In this document: positions 27,175 through 36,116 of the stretch, piece by piece | How positions within the stretch are numbered: the stretch's first letter is position 1 | Layout of the letters: the number at the start of each line of letters is the position of its first letter | Origin: Glacieibacterium sp038210595 | Lineage (GTDB): Bacteria > Pseudomonadota > Alphaproteobacteria > Sphingomonadales > Sphingomonadaceae | Reading direction: 5' to 3' | NCBI GenBank assembly: GCA_038210595.1 | Contig: JBBQWN010000012.1 | Span: forward strand, 1 to 64,000 | DNA length: 64,000 bases | Made by a program: the position numbers and the translations under genes | The notes under the pieces: generated by a model | Databases searched by the model: none | Told to the model about the DNA's origin: nothing | What the model saw: the letters and a program-made list of their open reading frames with translations, nothing else

Positions 27175-29418
27175 TCAGTTCCGACGCTTTTGCTTGGGGT
27201 CGGGGGTCGCGGCATCGACGATGCGCGCGGGCTGGGCCGCTTCGACGGCGGCGCAATTGGCGTTCTTGGCATCGCCGATATCGACGAACGCCAGCAGCGC
27301 GCCGACGCCGCCGGTGGCGACGCCGAGCCCGACGCCCACAGCGGCGCGGGCGATCAGCTCCTTCGAGATCGGGCGGATCGCGGGCGCGGCGAAATGGCCG
27401 CCGATACCGACCGGCGACTGGCCGGAGAACAGGCTGAACTCCTTCGAATCGCCACGCACCGACAGATCCAGCGACTCGTCCTTGAAGCTGAACTCGCCGC
27501 GGCCCCGGATTTTGGCGCGGCGGGTGTCGATCAGTATCGGATCGGCCCGGGCGATGCCATTGGCGACGGTGAAGGCGACGACGCCGCAGCGGATTTCCTG
27601 CGGCTTCTTCAACTTCTTGACGAGGCCGGCACCGAGGTAGTTCTGCAGGTCGAGCTTGACCAGCTCGATGTTGCGGACCCACAGCATGCCGGAGGTCGTG
27701 ACGACGGCGATGCGGCCGCTCGACGTCGCCAGCGACTGGCGCATGGTGTCGCCATAGCCCTTCAGCCTGACCCGGCCGAAGACGCTGGCCGTCGCACCGC
27801 TTTTTTCGACGTCGAACGAGGTCAGCAGCTGGCCGATCGGGACCTTCGACAGGCGGATGTCATAGTCGGTGACGACCGGGCGGACACGGGCGTTCAGGTT
27901 GATGTCGGCGGTCAGCCGGCCGCCGAAGATGTCGAGCGCCAGCGGCTTCAGGTGCAGGTCGCTGTCCTTCAGGGCGACCGTAAGCTCCAGGCCGGTCAGC
28001 TTGGCGGTGCCGGTGCGGATGGTCGCGGCGCGGTAGGTGAAATTGGCATCGAACGCCTTCAGCTGTTCGATCGCCAGCGGTGCGTCGGGGATCACCCGCG
28101 GCGTGCCGGCGACGGTGCGGACCACCGCCGCGCCGCCCCTGGCATCGAGTGCGGCGGGCGAATAGCCGATCATCGGGCCGATATCGATGATGTCGAGCAC
28201 CTTGCTGCTGAGCGCGCCGGTCAGCAGCGGCTTGGCCCCCGAGGTATCGGCGGTGAACTGCCCGGCCAGGTCGCTGTCGCCAAAGCGCCCGCCGATGTTG
28301 GTGAAGGCATAGACCTTGCCGGTCTTCACGACATTGGCCGACAATTTGTACGGGCGGGTCGCCGGCACGATAAGGTCGAACACCTTGGCCGCGGTCTGCA
28401 GGTTGCGGCCCGACACCGTGAGCCGCATGTCGGCGCCTTCGAGGTCGTTGTTGCGCGGCAGGATGCCCGACACGTCGACATGGGTCTCGGCCCCGTCGGC
28501 GTGGAGCACCAGGCGCGACTGGCCACCGGCAACCGGCGTCAGCGTGCCGTTGATCTTCACCGCCGTCTGCGGCCCCGTCACGCCGAACAGGCGGAGCGGC
28601 ACGCCGATGTTGGTGCTGCTGGCGCTGAACTTGCCCTCGGCGCCGGCCATCGTCGACAGGCCTTGCAGCGTGCCCGTGGCGTCGACGACGCTGCCCGCCG
28701 CCTCGGTGTGGAGGGTGACGCCGACGCGCCCGCCCGCCATGGTCGCGTTGGGCGTGGTGAGGGCACCGCGCAGCGTGAACGGCGACCCCAGCGCGGTGCC
28801 GTCGCCGGTAAAGGTCAGCGGCCCCGCGACGCGGACCCGGCCATTGTCGGCGGGATTGTTGGCCGCGACATCGCCGATGCGCAGGTTGACGTCGGCGGCG
28901 TTGCGCGCGTCGATATAATGGGCGGTGGTGCCGGTGACGCTGGCGCGGTCGATCGCCGGCAGCTTGAACGGCTCATCGCTGGCGAACGTCCAGGTGTTGC
29001 GCCCGGCCTTGTCGATCTCCGCCCCGATCGCGCCGCCGTCGAGGTCGAGATAACGCACCCGCCGCTCGCCGCGGATCAGGTTCCAGATACCGACCTCGGT
29101 ATCGATCCGGCGCGCCGTGAACAGCTGGCGGTCGTGCGCCCAGGCCGGGTTGGCGACGCTCAACGCCTCCGCATAGAATTTGATGTGCGGGTTCAGGTAG
29201 AACTGGAAGTCCCCCCCCACCCGCACCGGCCGGTCGGCATAGCGGCTGGCGTAGCTTTCGAACGCGCCCTTCAGGAACCGCCCCTTGGTGACGAACAGCA
29301 CGACATAGGCGAGCACTAACAGCCCGAGCAGCGTCGCCAGCACGGCACCGAGCGTGCCGAGAGCGCCGTGGAAGGGCAGGCGCGCGGGGCGCGTCAGGGT
29401 GGTCGTGGGGCTGGCCAT
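27175..29418 (-). CDS. AsmA-family protein
   Basis: A 747-residue inner-membrane-anchored periplasmic protein. One N-terminal helix (TLGAVLATLLGLLVLAYVVLFV) is followed by the AsmA pattern GDFQFYLNPHIKFYAEALSVANPAWA and, late in the protein, FGRVRLKGYGDTMRQSLATSSG and GVVAFTVANGIARADPILIDT. AsmA-like proteins are thought to bridge phospholipid transport to the outer membrane. It is divergent from the flagellar operon, with about 100 bp between starts. Confidence 0.92.
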   Translation of the reverse strand: MASPTTTLTRPARLPFHGALGTLGAVLATLLGLLVLAYVVLFVTKGRFLKGAFESYASRYADRPVRVGGDFQFYLNPHIKFYAEALSVANPAWAHDRQLFTARRIDTEVGIWNLIRGERRVRYLDLDGGAIGAEIDKAGRNTWTFASDEPFKLPAIDRASVTGTTAHYIDARNAADVNLRIGDVAANNPADNGRVRVAGPLTFTGDGTALGSPFTLRGALTTPNATMAGGRVGVTLHTEAAGSVVDATGTLQGLSTMAGAEGKFSASSTNIGVPLRLFGVTGPQTAVKINGTLTPVAGGQSRLVLHADGAETHVDVSGILPRNNDLEGADMRLTVSGRNLQTAAKVFDLIVPATRPYKLSANVVKTGKVYAFTNIGGRFGDSDLAGQFTADTSGAKPLLTGALSSKVLDIIDIGPMIGYSPAALDARGGAAVVRTVAGTPRVIPDAPLAIEQLKAFDANFTYRAATIRTGTAKLTGLELTVALKDSDLHLKPLALDIFGGRLTADINLNARVRPVVTDYDIRLSKVPIGQLLTSFDVEKSGATASVFGRVRLKGYGDTMRQSLATSSGRIAVVTTSGMLWVRNIELVKLDLQNYLGAGLVKKLKKPQEIRCGVVAFTVANGIARADPILIDTRRAKIRGRGEFSFKDESLDLSVRGDSKEFSLFSGQSPVGIGGHFAAPAIRPISKELIARAAVGVGLGVATGGVGALLAFVDIGDAKNANCAAVEAAQPARIVDAATPDPKQKRRN

Positions 29419-29474
29419 CGCGCGTCAACGAGGTGTGATCGCCGATCGTTCCGCGTGCAACCCGAAACGAACCT

Positions 29475-29490
29475 TGGCACGGCACTTGCA
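29475..29490 (+). promoter_or_regulatory. Sigma-54 (RpoN) promoter of the flagellar operon
   Basis: The sequence TGGCACG-GCAC-TTGCA matches the -24/-12 sigma-54 consensus at every conserved position with the required 4-base spacer. Transcription should begin about 11-14 bases downstream, just before the GGAGG ribosome-binding site of the lytic transglycosylase gene. It implies activation by an NtrC/FleQ-type enhancer-binding protein, which is not encoded in this window. Confidence 0.85.
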
Positions 29491-29518
29491 CAACGCTTCC
29501 CGAAAGGGAGGCGGGCAG

Positions 29519-30226
29519 TTGGCGATTGCGGCGATCGACACGGCAGCGGTGATCGGCGGCATCCGCCTTGCCGCGGCCCGGACGGGGGTCGATTTCGACT
29601 ATCTGCTGGCCCAGGCGCGGGTCGAAAGCGGCCTCGACCCGGACGCGGCGGCACCGACGAGCAGCGCCCGGGGGCTGTATCAGTTCACCGCCGGCACCTG
29701 GCTCGATACCGTCCGCAAGCACGGCGCGGAGCACGGCCTCGGCTGGGCGGCGGAGGCGCTGAAGGCGGGGGCGGACCCCGCCACCCGCGCCGCGATCCTC
29801 GACCTGCGGCGCGATGCGGGCGCGTCCGCGGCGATGGCGGCGGCGCTGGCGTCGGACAATGCGAAGTCGCTGGAACGGCGGCTGGGCCATGCCGCCAACG
29901 CGACCGAGCTTTACCTAGCGCATTTCCTCGGCGCGGGCGGCGCGGCGCGCTTTCTGGAGGCGCGCGCCGCCAATCCCGACGGCGCGGCAAGCGGTGCGGT
30001 CCTGCCCGCCGCCGCCCGAGCCAATGCGGCGGTGTTCACCGGCAAAGGCGGGCGGGCGCGGACGCTGGGAGAAGTCTATGACCGGTTCAGCGCGAAGCTG
30101 GCGGTGGCACCCGCAACGGTCGCGGCACCCGGCAATGCGGCAGCGCGGACCGGCACCGCCTTGCCGGTCAACCCGCCCGCCGCCGCCCGCACCGCCTATC
30201 TGCTGCTGGCGGAGTTCGGCGCATGA
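29519..30226 (+). CDS. Lytic transglycosylase, probably flagellum-associated
   Basis: A 235-residue SLT-type muramidase. The catalytic Glu36 sits in LAQARVESGLDP, followed by SSARGLYQFTAGTWL, the conserved lysozyme-like helix region. I chose the TTG at 29519 because GGAGG lies seven bases upstream and directly behind the sigma-54 promoter; a longer frame from 29354 would start upstream of the promoter. No signal peptide is evident, so export may use the flagellar machinery as for FlgJ. The stop overlaps the flhA start by four bases. Local peptidoglycan opening for flagellar assembly is the inferred role. Confidence 0.82.
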   Translation: MAIAAIDTAAVIGGIRLAAARTGVDFDYLLAQARVESGLDPDAAAPTSSARGLYQFTAGTWLDTVRKHGAEHGLGWAAEALKAGADPATRAAILDLRRDAGASAAMAAALASDNAKSLERRLGHAANATELYLAHFLGAGGAARFLEARAANPDGAASGAVLPAAARANAAVFTGKGGRARTLGEVYDRFSAKLAVAPATVAAPGNAAARTGTALPVNPPAAARTAYLLLAEFGA

Positions 30227-32286
30227 TGGCGGCGGTCCGCGGGCGGTTCGCGGCGCGAAGCGTCGTGCTGCCGCTCGGCATCCTGACGCTGGTGCTCCTG
30301 ATGGTGGTGCCGATCCCACCGATGCTGCTCGACATCTTCTTCGTCGCCAATCTGGGCGTCGCGCTGATCGTGCTGATGGTCGCGATCAATACGAAGAAGC
30401 CGCTCGACTTCTCGGCGTTTCCGACGGTGCTGCTGTTCGCGACATTGCTGCGGCTCAGCCTCAACGTCGCCTCGACGCGGGTCGTGCTGGTCGAGGGTCA
30501 CAAGGGCACCGCGGCGGCAGGCCATGTCATCGAGGCGTTCGGCAATTTCCTGATCGGCGGCGATTATGTCGTCGGCATCTTCGTCTTCGCGATCCTGATG
30601 ATCATCAACCTGGTGGTCATCACCAAGGGCGCGGGACGGGTGTCGGAGGTGGCGGCGCGGTTCACCCTCGACGCCATGCCGGGCAAGCAGATGGCGATCG
30701 ACGCCGACCTGAACGCCGGGCTGCTGACTGCCGACGAGGCCCGCGCCCGTCGCACCGAAGTGTCCACCGAGGCGGATTTCCACGGCAGCATGGACGGCGC
30801 GTCGAAGTTCGTGAAGGGCGACGCCGTCGCGGGCGTGCTGATCCTGTTCATCAATATCGTCGGCGGGTTGATCCTAGGCACCGTCCAGCACGGCCTCAGC
30901 CTGGGCGAGGCGGCCACGACCTATCTGCTGCTCGCCATCGGCGACGGGCTGGTGGCGCAGGTGCCGGCGCTGCTGCTGTCGATCGCCGCGGCGATGATCG
31001 TCACGCGGGTCGCCTCGGAGCACGATCTCGCCGGGCAGATCAGTAGCCAGTTCGCCTCGCCCGCGGCATGGGTGCCGGTCGCCGGCATCCTGGCGCTGCT
31101 CGGCGTGCTGCCGGGCATGCCGCATCTGGTGCTGCTGCCCGCGGCGGCAGGAGCCGCCGGGGCGGCGTGGGCGCTGTCGCGGACACGGCCGCCCGCGCCG
31201 CCGCCGCCCGCCGCGCCGGCCGATCCGGCGACCATCGACTGGGCCGACGTCACCGCCGACGCGCGAGTCGCGCTCGACCTCGGCTACGGACTGATCGCGC
31301 TGGTGGATGAAGCTCGCGGCGCGCCGCTGATGGCGCGGATCACGGCGATCCGCCGCTCGCTGTCGAAGTCGCTGGGGTTCGTCGTGCCGCTGGTCCGGGT
31401 CCGCGACGACATCGCGCTGGGGCCGCAGACCTACCGCATCTTGATCGACGGCGTCATCGTCGGCGAGGACCAGGCGTGGCCCGACGACGTGCTGGCGCTG
31501 GAGGCCGGGCCGGTCGACGTGCCGGTGCCGGGCCGCGAGGTGCGCGACCCCAGTTTCGGGCTGGCGGCGCGCTGGATCGACCCAGCGGAGACCGAGCTGG
31601 CGACCGCGGCGGGCTATACCGTCGTCGATGCGGCGACGGTGATCGGCACGCACCTGAACACCCTGCTGGCCGAGCGCGCGCATCTGCTGCTGGGCCAGGA
31701 CGAGGTTCAGAAACTGCTCGACGGGCTGGCGGCGGACGCGCCGCAGCTGGTGGCGGTGCTGGTGCCCAAGCTGCTGCCGCTGGCGGCCGTGACCCAGGTG
31801 CTGCAGCGGCTGGTGGAGGAGGGGGTGCCGATCCGCGACCTGCGCGCCGTGATCGAGGCGCTTGCCGCGGTGGCGGGCCGCAGCCCGGACGCGGTCGAGC
31901 TGACCGAGCTGGTCCGCCCGGCGCTGGGCGGGGCCATCGTCCAGACGCTGGCCGGGCTGCGCGAGCCGCTCGCCGCGATCACTCTGGCGCCCGAGCTGGA
32001 GGAGCTGCTCTCCGCCTCCGTGCGTGCCGCGCCGGACTCGGCCTGGCCGTTCGATCCGGCGCTCGGCAGCCGGGTCCTCGACAGCCTGGCGGAGGCGCAG
32101 GGGCGGCAGGAACGGGCCGCCGCCGTCGTTACCGCGCCGCCGATCCGCCGCGCGCTGTTCCAGCTGATCCGCCACCGCCTGCCCGGCACGCGCGTGCTGA
32201 GCATCTTCGAAATCCCCGACGACCGCGCCATCGAAGTGGTCGCGACCGTCGGCGGAGTCCCTGCCCTTCCAGCCCCAGGAGCCTGA
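30223..32286 (+). CDS. flhA: Flagellar biosynthesis protein FlhA
   Basis: A 687-residue inner-membrane component of the flagellar type III export gate. Eight N-terminal helices begin near PLGILTLVLLMVVPIPP. The FHIPEP-family signature lies in PTVLLFATLLRLSLNVASTR and the conserved cytoplasmic loop in MPGKQMAIDADLNAGL. The C-terminal cytoplasmic domain (residues ~330-687) binds export substrates and chaperones. Length is normal for the family. It overlaps the transglycosylase stop by four bases and is followed by fliA after four bases. Confidence 0.97.
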   Translation: MMAAVRGRFAARSVVLPLGILTLVLLMVVPIPPMLLDIFFVANLGVALIVLMVAINTKKPLDFSAFPTVLLFATLLRLSLNVASTRVVLVEGHKGTAAAGHVIEAFGNFLIGGDYVVGIFVFAILMIINLVVITKGAGRVSEVAARFTLDAMPGKQMAIDADLNAGLLTADEARARRTEVSTEADFHGSMDGASKFVKGDAVAGVLILFINIVGGLILGTVQHGLSLGEAATTYLLLAIGDGLVAQVPALLLSIAAAMIVTRVASEHDLAGQISSQFASPAAWVPVAGILALLGVLPGMPHLVLLPAAAGAAGAAWALSRTRPPAPPPPAAPADPATIDWADVTADARVALDLGYGLIALVDEARGAPLMARITAIRRSLSKSLGFVVPLVRVRDDIALGPQTYRILIDGVIVGEDQAWPDDVLALEAGPVDVPVPGREVRDPSFGLAARWIDPAETELATAAGYTVVDAATVIGTHLNTLLAERAHLLLGQDEVQKLLDGLAADAPQLVAVLVPKLLPLAAVTQVLQRLVEEGVPIRDLRAVIEALAAVAGRSPDAVELTELVRPALGGAIVQTLAGLREPLAAITLAPELEELLSASVRAAPDSAWPFDPALGSRVLDSLAEAQGRQERAAAVVTAPPIRRALFQLIRHRLPGTRVLSIFEIPDDRAIEVVATVGGVPALPAPGA

Positions 32287-32290
32287 CCCG

Positions 32291-33028
32291 ATGGACGCTC
32301 GCCTCGGCCTTGAAATGACCGCTTATGCCCCCGCCGTGCTGGCGGTCACCGACCCCGAACGCCTGATCAGCTCGCATCTCGGGCTGGTCCGGCGGATCGC
32401 CTGGCATGTCCACGGCCGGGTCTCGACCGCGATTCCGATCGAGGATCTGGTCCAGATCGGCATGGTCGCCCTGATCGAGGCGGCGCGCGCCTTCGAAGAC
32501 CGCGGCCATGCGGCGTTCGCGACCTATGCCAGCGTGCGCATCCGCGGCGCGATGATCGACAATCTGCGCAAGTCGGCGACGCTGGTGCGCAGTGCCATCC
32601 GCCGCCGCCGCGAGTTCGGTATCGTGTCGTCGCGCCTGTCCGGGCAGCTCGGCCGCCCGCCTACCGACGAGGAGATGGCAGCGGCGCTGGAGATGACCGT
32701 CGAGGCCTATCGCACCGCCGCCCATACCACCCACGCGGTGCGCTACGAATCGATCGACGACGTCTATTCGGACCAGAGCGAATGGTTCGCCGACGAGGCC
32801 CCCGACGCCTTCGACAACCTGGCGCGCAGCGACCTGCGCCGCGCCGTCTCCGCCGCCATCGGCGACCTGCCGGAGCGCGAGGCGCTGGTGCTGCAGCTGT
32901 ACTATGTCGAAGAAATGAACCTGGAGGAGATCGGCCTGACCATGAACGTCGGCGCGGCGCGCATCTGCCAGATCAAGAAGGCCGCACTGGACAAGGTCCG
33001 CGCCCGGCTAGGCGGATGGAGCGATTAG
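32291..33028 (+). CDS. fliA: Flagellar RNA polymerase sigma factor FliA (sigma-28)
   Basis: A 245-residue sigma-70-family protein of the flagellar class. Region 2 (PIEDLVQIGMVALIEAARAFEDR, then FATYASVRIRGAMIDNLRK), region 3, and region 4 (LPEREALVLQLYYVEEMNLEEIG) are complete. It directs late flagellar and chemotaxis genes and is placed directly behind flhA. Its stop codon overlaps the stop of the convergent yqgE gene (33025-33028). Confidence 0.94.
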   Translation: MDARLGLEMTAYAPAVLAVTDPERLISSHLGLVRRIAWHVHGRVSTAIPIEDLVQIGMVALIEAARAFEDRGHAAFATYASVRIRGAMIDNLRKSATLVRSAIRRRREFGIVSSRLSGQLGRPPTDEEMAAALEMTVEAYRTAAHTTHAVRYESIDDVYSDQSEWFADEAPDAFDNLARSDLRRAVSAAIGDLPEREALVLQLYYVEEMNLEEIGLTMNVGAARICQIKKAALDKVRARLGGWSD

Positions 33029-33585
33029 GCGCGGCCCGCACTCGCCGACAATTGGCCGACGTTGATGCCCGCCATGGCGAACGCGCGCGGCCACGACTTT
33101 TCCGGCGGCGTGTCGAAGATCAGGCCATCGTCGCCCTGGATCGCGTGCCAGCCGTGGCGGGTTAGTTCCTCGTCGAGCTGGCCGGCCGACCAGCCGGTGT
33201 AACCGAGCAGCGACAGCCAGCGGCTCGGTCCCTTGCCGTCGGCGATCGCCTTCAGCACGTCGATGGTCGACGTCATCGCGAACTTGCCGGCGACGTCGAT
33301 GCTGCTCTGCCCGGTCCAGTCGGTCGAATGAAGGACGAACCCGCGCCCCGGCTCGACCGGCCCGCCGCCACGCACCTGGACCTCGGGCGTCGCCCCGGGC
33401 TCGACCTCGAGCTGGGTCATCAATTCGCGGACGCCAAGCCCCGGCAGTGGGTTGTTAATGACCAGCCCAAACGCGCCGTCATCGTCGTGAACGCAGATCG
33501 CGATGACCGCGCGCTCGAAGCGCGGATCGCCGATGCCAGGCATCGACAACAGCAACTGGCCGACCAGATAACGCGGCGTCTCCAT
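33025..33585 (-). CDS. YqgE/AlgH family protein
   Basis: A 186-residue cytoplasmic protein of the YqgE/AlgH (DUF179) family: GQLLLSMPGIGDPRFERAVIAIC, GAFGLVINNPLP and RWLSLLGYTGWSAGQLDEEL are the conserved blocks. Function is unsettled; the family is sometimes called a transcriptional regulator without strong support. ATG 33585 begins METPRYLVGQ; the frame extending to 33675 would overlap the divergent peroxiredoxin leader. It converges on fliA with a 4-base overlap of stop codons. Confidence 0.92.
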   Translation of the reverse strand: METPRYLVGQLLLSMPGIGDPRFERAVIAICVHDDDGAFGLVINNPLPGLGVRELMTQLEVEPGATPEVQVRGGGPVEPGRGFVLHSTDWTGQSSIDVAGKFAMTSTIDVLKAIADGKGPSRWLSLLGYTGWSAGQLDEELTRHGWHAIQGDDGLIFDTPPEKSWPRAFAMAGINVGQLSASAGRA

Positions 33586-33694
33586 CGGCTTAGTATATGG
33601 GCAGGGGTTGCGGTGCGCCAGTCGGGGCAGCGCGGCTTTACCGCCGCAGGCGACGGGGCTATTCGCGCGGCTCAATCAACCCGGAGACGAGCCC

Positions 33695-34180
33695 ATGACG
33701 ATCAAGGTCGGTGACACCGTGCCCAGCGCCACGCTGATGAAGATGACCGAGGCCGGCCCCGCGCCGGTGGCGACCGACGACTTGTTCAAGGGTCGCACCG
33801 TCGCCTTGTTCTCGGTGCCCGGCGCGTTCACCCCGACCTGCTCCGCCAAGCACCTGCCGGGCTTTGTCGACCATGCCGAAAACTTCGCGGCCAAGGGCGT
33901 CGACGAGATCGTCTGCATCTCGGTCAACGACGTGTTCGTGATGGGGGCGTGGGCCGAAGCAGCCAATGTCGGGGACAAGGTGACGCTGCTCGCCGACGGC
34001 AACGGCGACTTCGTCGAGGCGCTGGGCCTTGCGATGGACGGCAGCCGCTTCGGCATGGGCAAGCGCGGCCAGCGCTTCTCGATGCTGGTCAAGGATGGCA
34101 AGGTCGCCGAGCTCAACGTCGAGGACCCGGGCGCGTTCAACGTGTCGTCGGCCGAACATCTGATGGCGCAGCTCGGCTAG
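33695..34180 (+). CDS. Peroxiredoxin, Prx5 type
   Basis: A 161-residue thiol peroxidase of the Prx5 subfamily that reduces peroxides using a peroxidatic Cys49 in the motif PGAFTPTCSAKHLPG, a Prx5 hallmark. CISVNDVFVMGAW and DGNGDFVEALGL follow. Only one cysteine besides Cys49 is seen (in CISVND), so resolving probably requires glutathione or another thiol. The ATG at 33695 is preceded by GGAGACGAGCCC. It is a single-gene unit ending at a GC-rich hairpin. Confidence 0.94.
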   Translation: MTIKVGDTVPSATLMKMTEAGPAPVATDDLFKGRTVALFSVPGAFTPTCSAKHLPGFVDHAENFAAKGVDEIVCISVNDVFVMGAWAEAANVGDKVTLLADGNGDFVEALGLAMDGSRFGMGKRGQRFSMLVKDGKVAELNVEDPGAFNVSSAEHLMAQLG

Positions 34181-34185
34181 GGCGC

Positions 34186-34214
34186 TGCCGCCCCCGCGTG
34201 CGGCGGGGGCGGCA
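34186..34214. terminator. GC-rich hairpin between convergent genes
   Basis: A 12-bp perfect stem (TGCCGCCCCCGC at 34186-34197 pairing with 34203-34214, loop GTGCG) between the peroxiredoxin and M2 peptidase stops. It has no U-tract on either side, so it may act as a weak or factor-assisted bidirectional terminator. Confidence 0.55.
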
Positions 34215-34219
34215 ACCAC

Positions 34220-36061
34220 CTACAAGGCCGCGATGCTGGTCCTCGGCCCGGTCCAGCCGCACGCCTGTCCCTTGTTTTGCGCCTTCAGCCAGGCCTGCAG
34301 CGGCGCGAAATAGGCCAGCATGGCGCGGCCATCGAGCTCGCGGGTGCCCGTGAACTTCTGCAGCGTCTCGGGCCACGGCCGCGACGCGCCCGCCTCCAGC
34401 ATGGCATTCAGACGCGCGCCGACGTCCTTGTTGCCGTAAAACGAGCAGCGGTGCAGCGGCCCCTTCCACCCGGCCTGCTTGCACGCCGCCTGGTAGAATT
34501 GGAACTGCAGGATGCGCGCCAGGAAATAGCGGGCATAGGGCGTGTTGCCGGGGATATGATACTTGGCGCCGGGGTCGAAGTCGGTTTCCGTCCGCGCCAC
34601 TGGCGGAATGATCCCCTGATAATGCAGGCGCAGATCGGTCCAGCCCTTGTTGTAGGCGGTGGACGGAATCGCGCCGGAGAACACGCCCCACCGCCACTTG
34701 TCGACGAGCAGCGTCCACGGCACGCCGGGCACCTTCTCCATTGCCTGGCGCAGCAGCAGCCCGATGTCCTTTGACGCGTCCGGCACCTTGGCGGCGTCGA
34801 GCAGGCCGATCTTGACCAGATAGTCGGGCGTGATCGACAGCGCGACGAAATCGCCGATCGCTTCGTGGAAGCCGTCGTTCGCACCGTTCTGATAGAGATA
34901 CGGCTGCTTGTTGTAGGCCCGCTGGTAGTAATTGTGGCCGAGTTCGTGATGGATGGTGACGAAGTCGCTGGCGTTGACCTTGATACACATCTTGATGCGT
35001 ACATCGTCCTTGCTGTCCAGGTCCCAGGCAGACGCGTGGCAGATCACTTCCCGGTCCGCCGGTTTGGTGAACTGCGATCGTTCGAAGAACGTCTCGGGCA
35101 GCGGCGCAAAGCCCAGCGAGGAATAGAACTCCTCACCGGTCTTGACCATCTTCAGCGGATCATAAACCTTAGCGACCAGCAGCTTACCGGTGTCGAAGCC
35201 GATGTCCCCGGCTCCGGCGGGCGCGACGATATCATAGATGTCAGACCAGTCCTGGGCCCACATGTTGCCCAGCAAATCAGCGCGGATCGGCCCGGTCTTG
35301 GGCTGCACCGCGTCGCCGTACTTCGCGTTCAATTTGGCGCGCGTATAGCAGTGCAGGTCCTCGTAGAGCGGCTTCACTTCGGCCGCGAGCTTGTCCAGCA
35401 TCGCCGCGAACGCTTCCGGCGGCATGTCATACCCGGCCCGCCACATCGCGCCGGTATCGCTGAAGCCGAGCTCCTTGGCCCCGCCGTTGGCGATGTCGAC
35501 CATGCGGACATAATCGGCGCGCATCGGCTGCCCGACCTTGTGCCACGACACCCACATTTCCTTCAGCAGCTCGGGGTCACGGACCGTGCCCATTAGCGCT
35601 TCCAGGTCGTTGCCGCTGGTCGGCTTGCCCTGGTAGGTGCCCTTGCCCTTGCCGTAGGTCGACTGCAGGCGGGTGGCGATGGTGTTGAGTTCCTCGGCCG
35701 CGCCGGGCGTGCTGGGGGCCGGGAGCGTGACACCCAGCTTTAGCGTGTCGAGCTTGCGCCGGGTGTCATAGGACAGTCCCGCGACGTCATTGAAACGCGC
35801 TGCACCCTTGGCGTACTTGACCGCCAGCAGCGTACCCTCGGTGCCCACCTTGGCCGACAGCCAGTCGGTGTCGTTCGTGATGTAGGTCGCGTTGATCCAG
35901 CCGACGCGGTTTCCATAGAGGCTGAACGCCGCGCCTTCCTGCTCGGCCTGCGCGATAAAGGCGTCGGCTTCCGCGGCGGTCGGCGCGGTGGTCTGGGCGG
36001 CAAGCGGCGTTGCGACGATGAGCGCGGCGGCGAGCGCGAGCACCGAGACGGCGGATTTCAT
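34220..36061 (-). CDS. Secreted M2-family metallopeptidase (peptidyl-dipeptidase A / ACE-like)
   Basis: A 613-residue periplasmic zinc peptidase homologous to angiotensin-converting enzyme, releasing dipeptides from peptide C-termini. A signal peptide ends near PLAAQ. The zinc motif HELGH is at 372-376, and the third ligand Glu lies in FHEAIGD (~400), with the M2-type context HHELGHNYY. The length matches single-domain bacterial members. ATG 36061 has AAGGA upstream. It is a single gene. Confidence 0.94.
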   Translation of the reverse strand: MKSAVSVLALAAALIVATPLAAQTTAPTAAEADAFIAQAEQEGAAFSLYGNRVGWINATYITNDTDWLSAKVGTEGTLLAVKYAKGAARFNDVAGLSYDTRRKLDTLKLGVTLPAPSTPGAAEELNTIATRLQSTYGKGKGTYQGKPTSGNDLEALMGTVRDPELLKEMWVSWHKVGQPMRADYVRMVDIANGGAKELGFSDTGAMWRAGYDMPPEAFAAMLDKLAAEVKPLYEDLHCYTRAKLNAKYGDAVQPKTGPIRADLLGNMWAQDWSDIYDIVAPAGAGDIGFDTGKLLVAKVYDPLKMVKTGEEFYSSLGFAPLPETFFERSQFTKPADREVICHASAWDLDSKDDVRIKMCIKVNASDFVTIHHELGHNYYQRAYNKQPYLYQNGANDGFHEAIGDFVALSITPDYLVKIGLLDAAKVPDASKDIGLLLRQAMEKVPGVPWTLLVDKWRWGVFSGAIPSTAYNKGWTDLRLHYQGIIPPVARTETDFDPGAKYHIPGNTPYARYFLARILQFQFYQAACKQAGWKGPLHRCSFYGNKDVGARLNAMLEAGASRPWPETLQKFTGTRELDGRAMLAYFAPLQAWLKAQNKGQACGWTGPRTSIAAL

Positions 36062-36116
36062 GGACAGTCCTTCACAAGATCAATGGACGGGGACTATCGA
36101 CAGCCTTGCGCGAGGG

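Noticed and set aside
27079..27682. Longer LuxR reading frame extending upstream into the AsmA gene
   Set aside because: It would overlap AsmA in another frame for ~500 bases; ATG 27079 has GAGGG in front and gives the normal family length.
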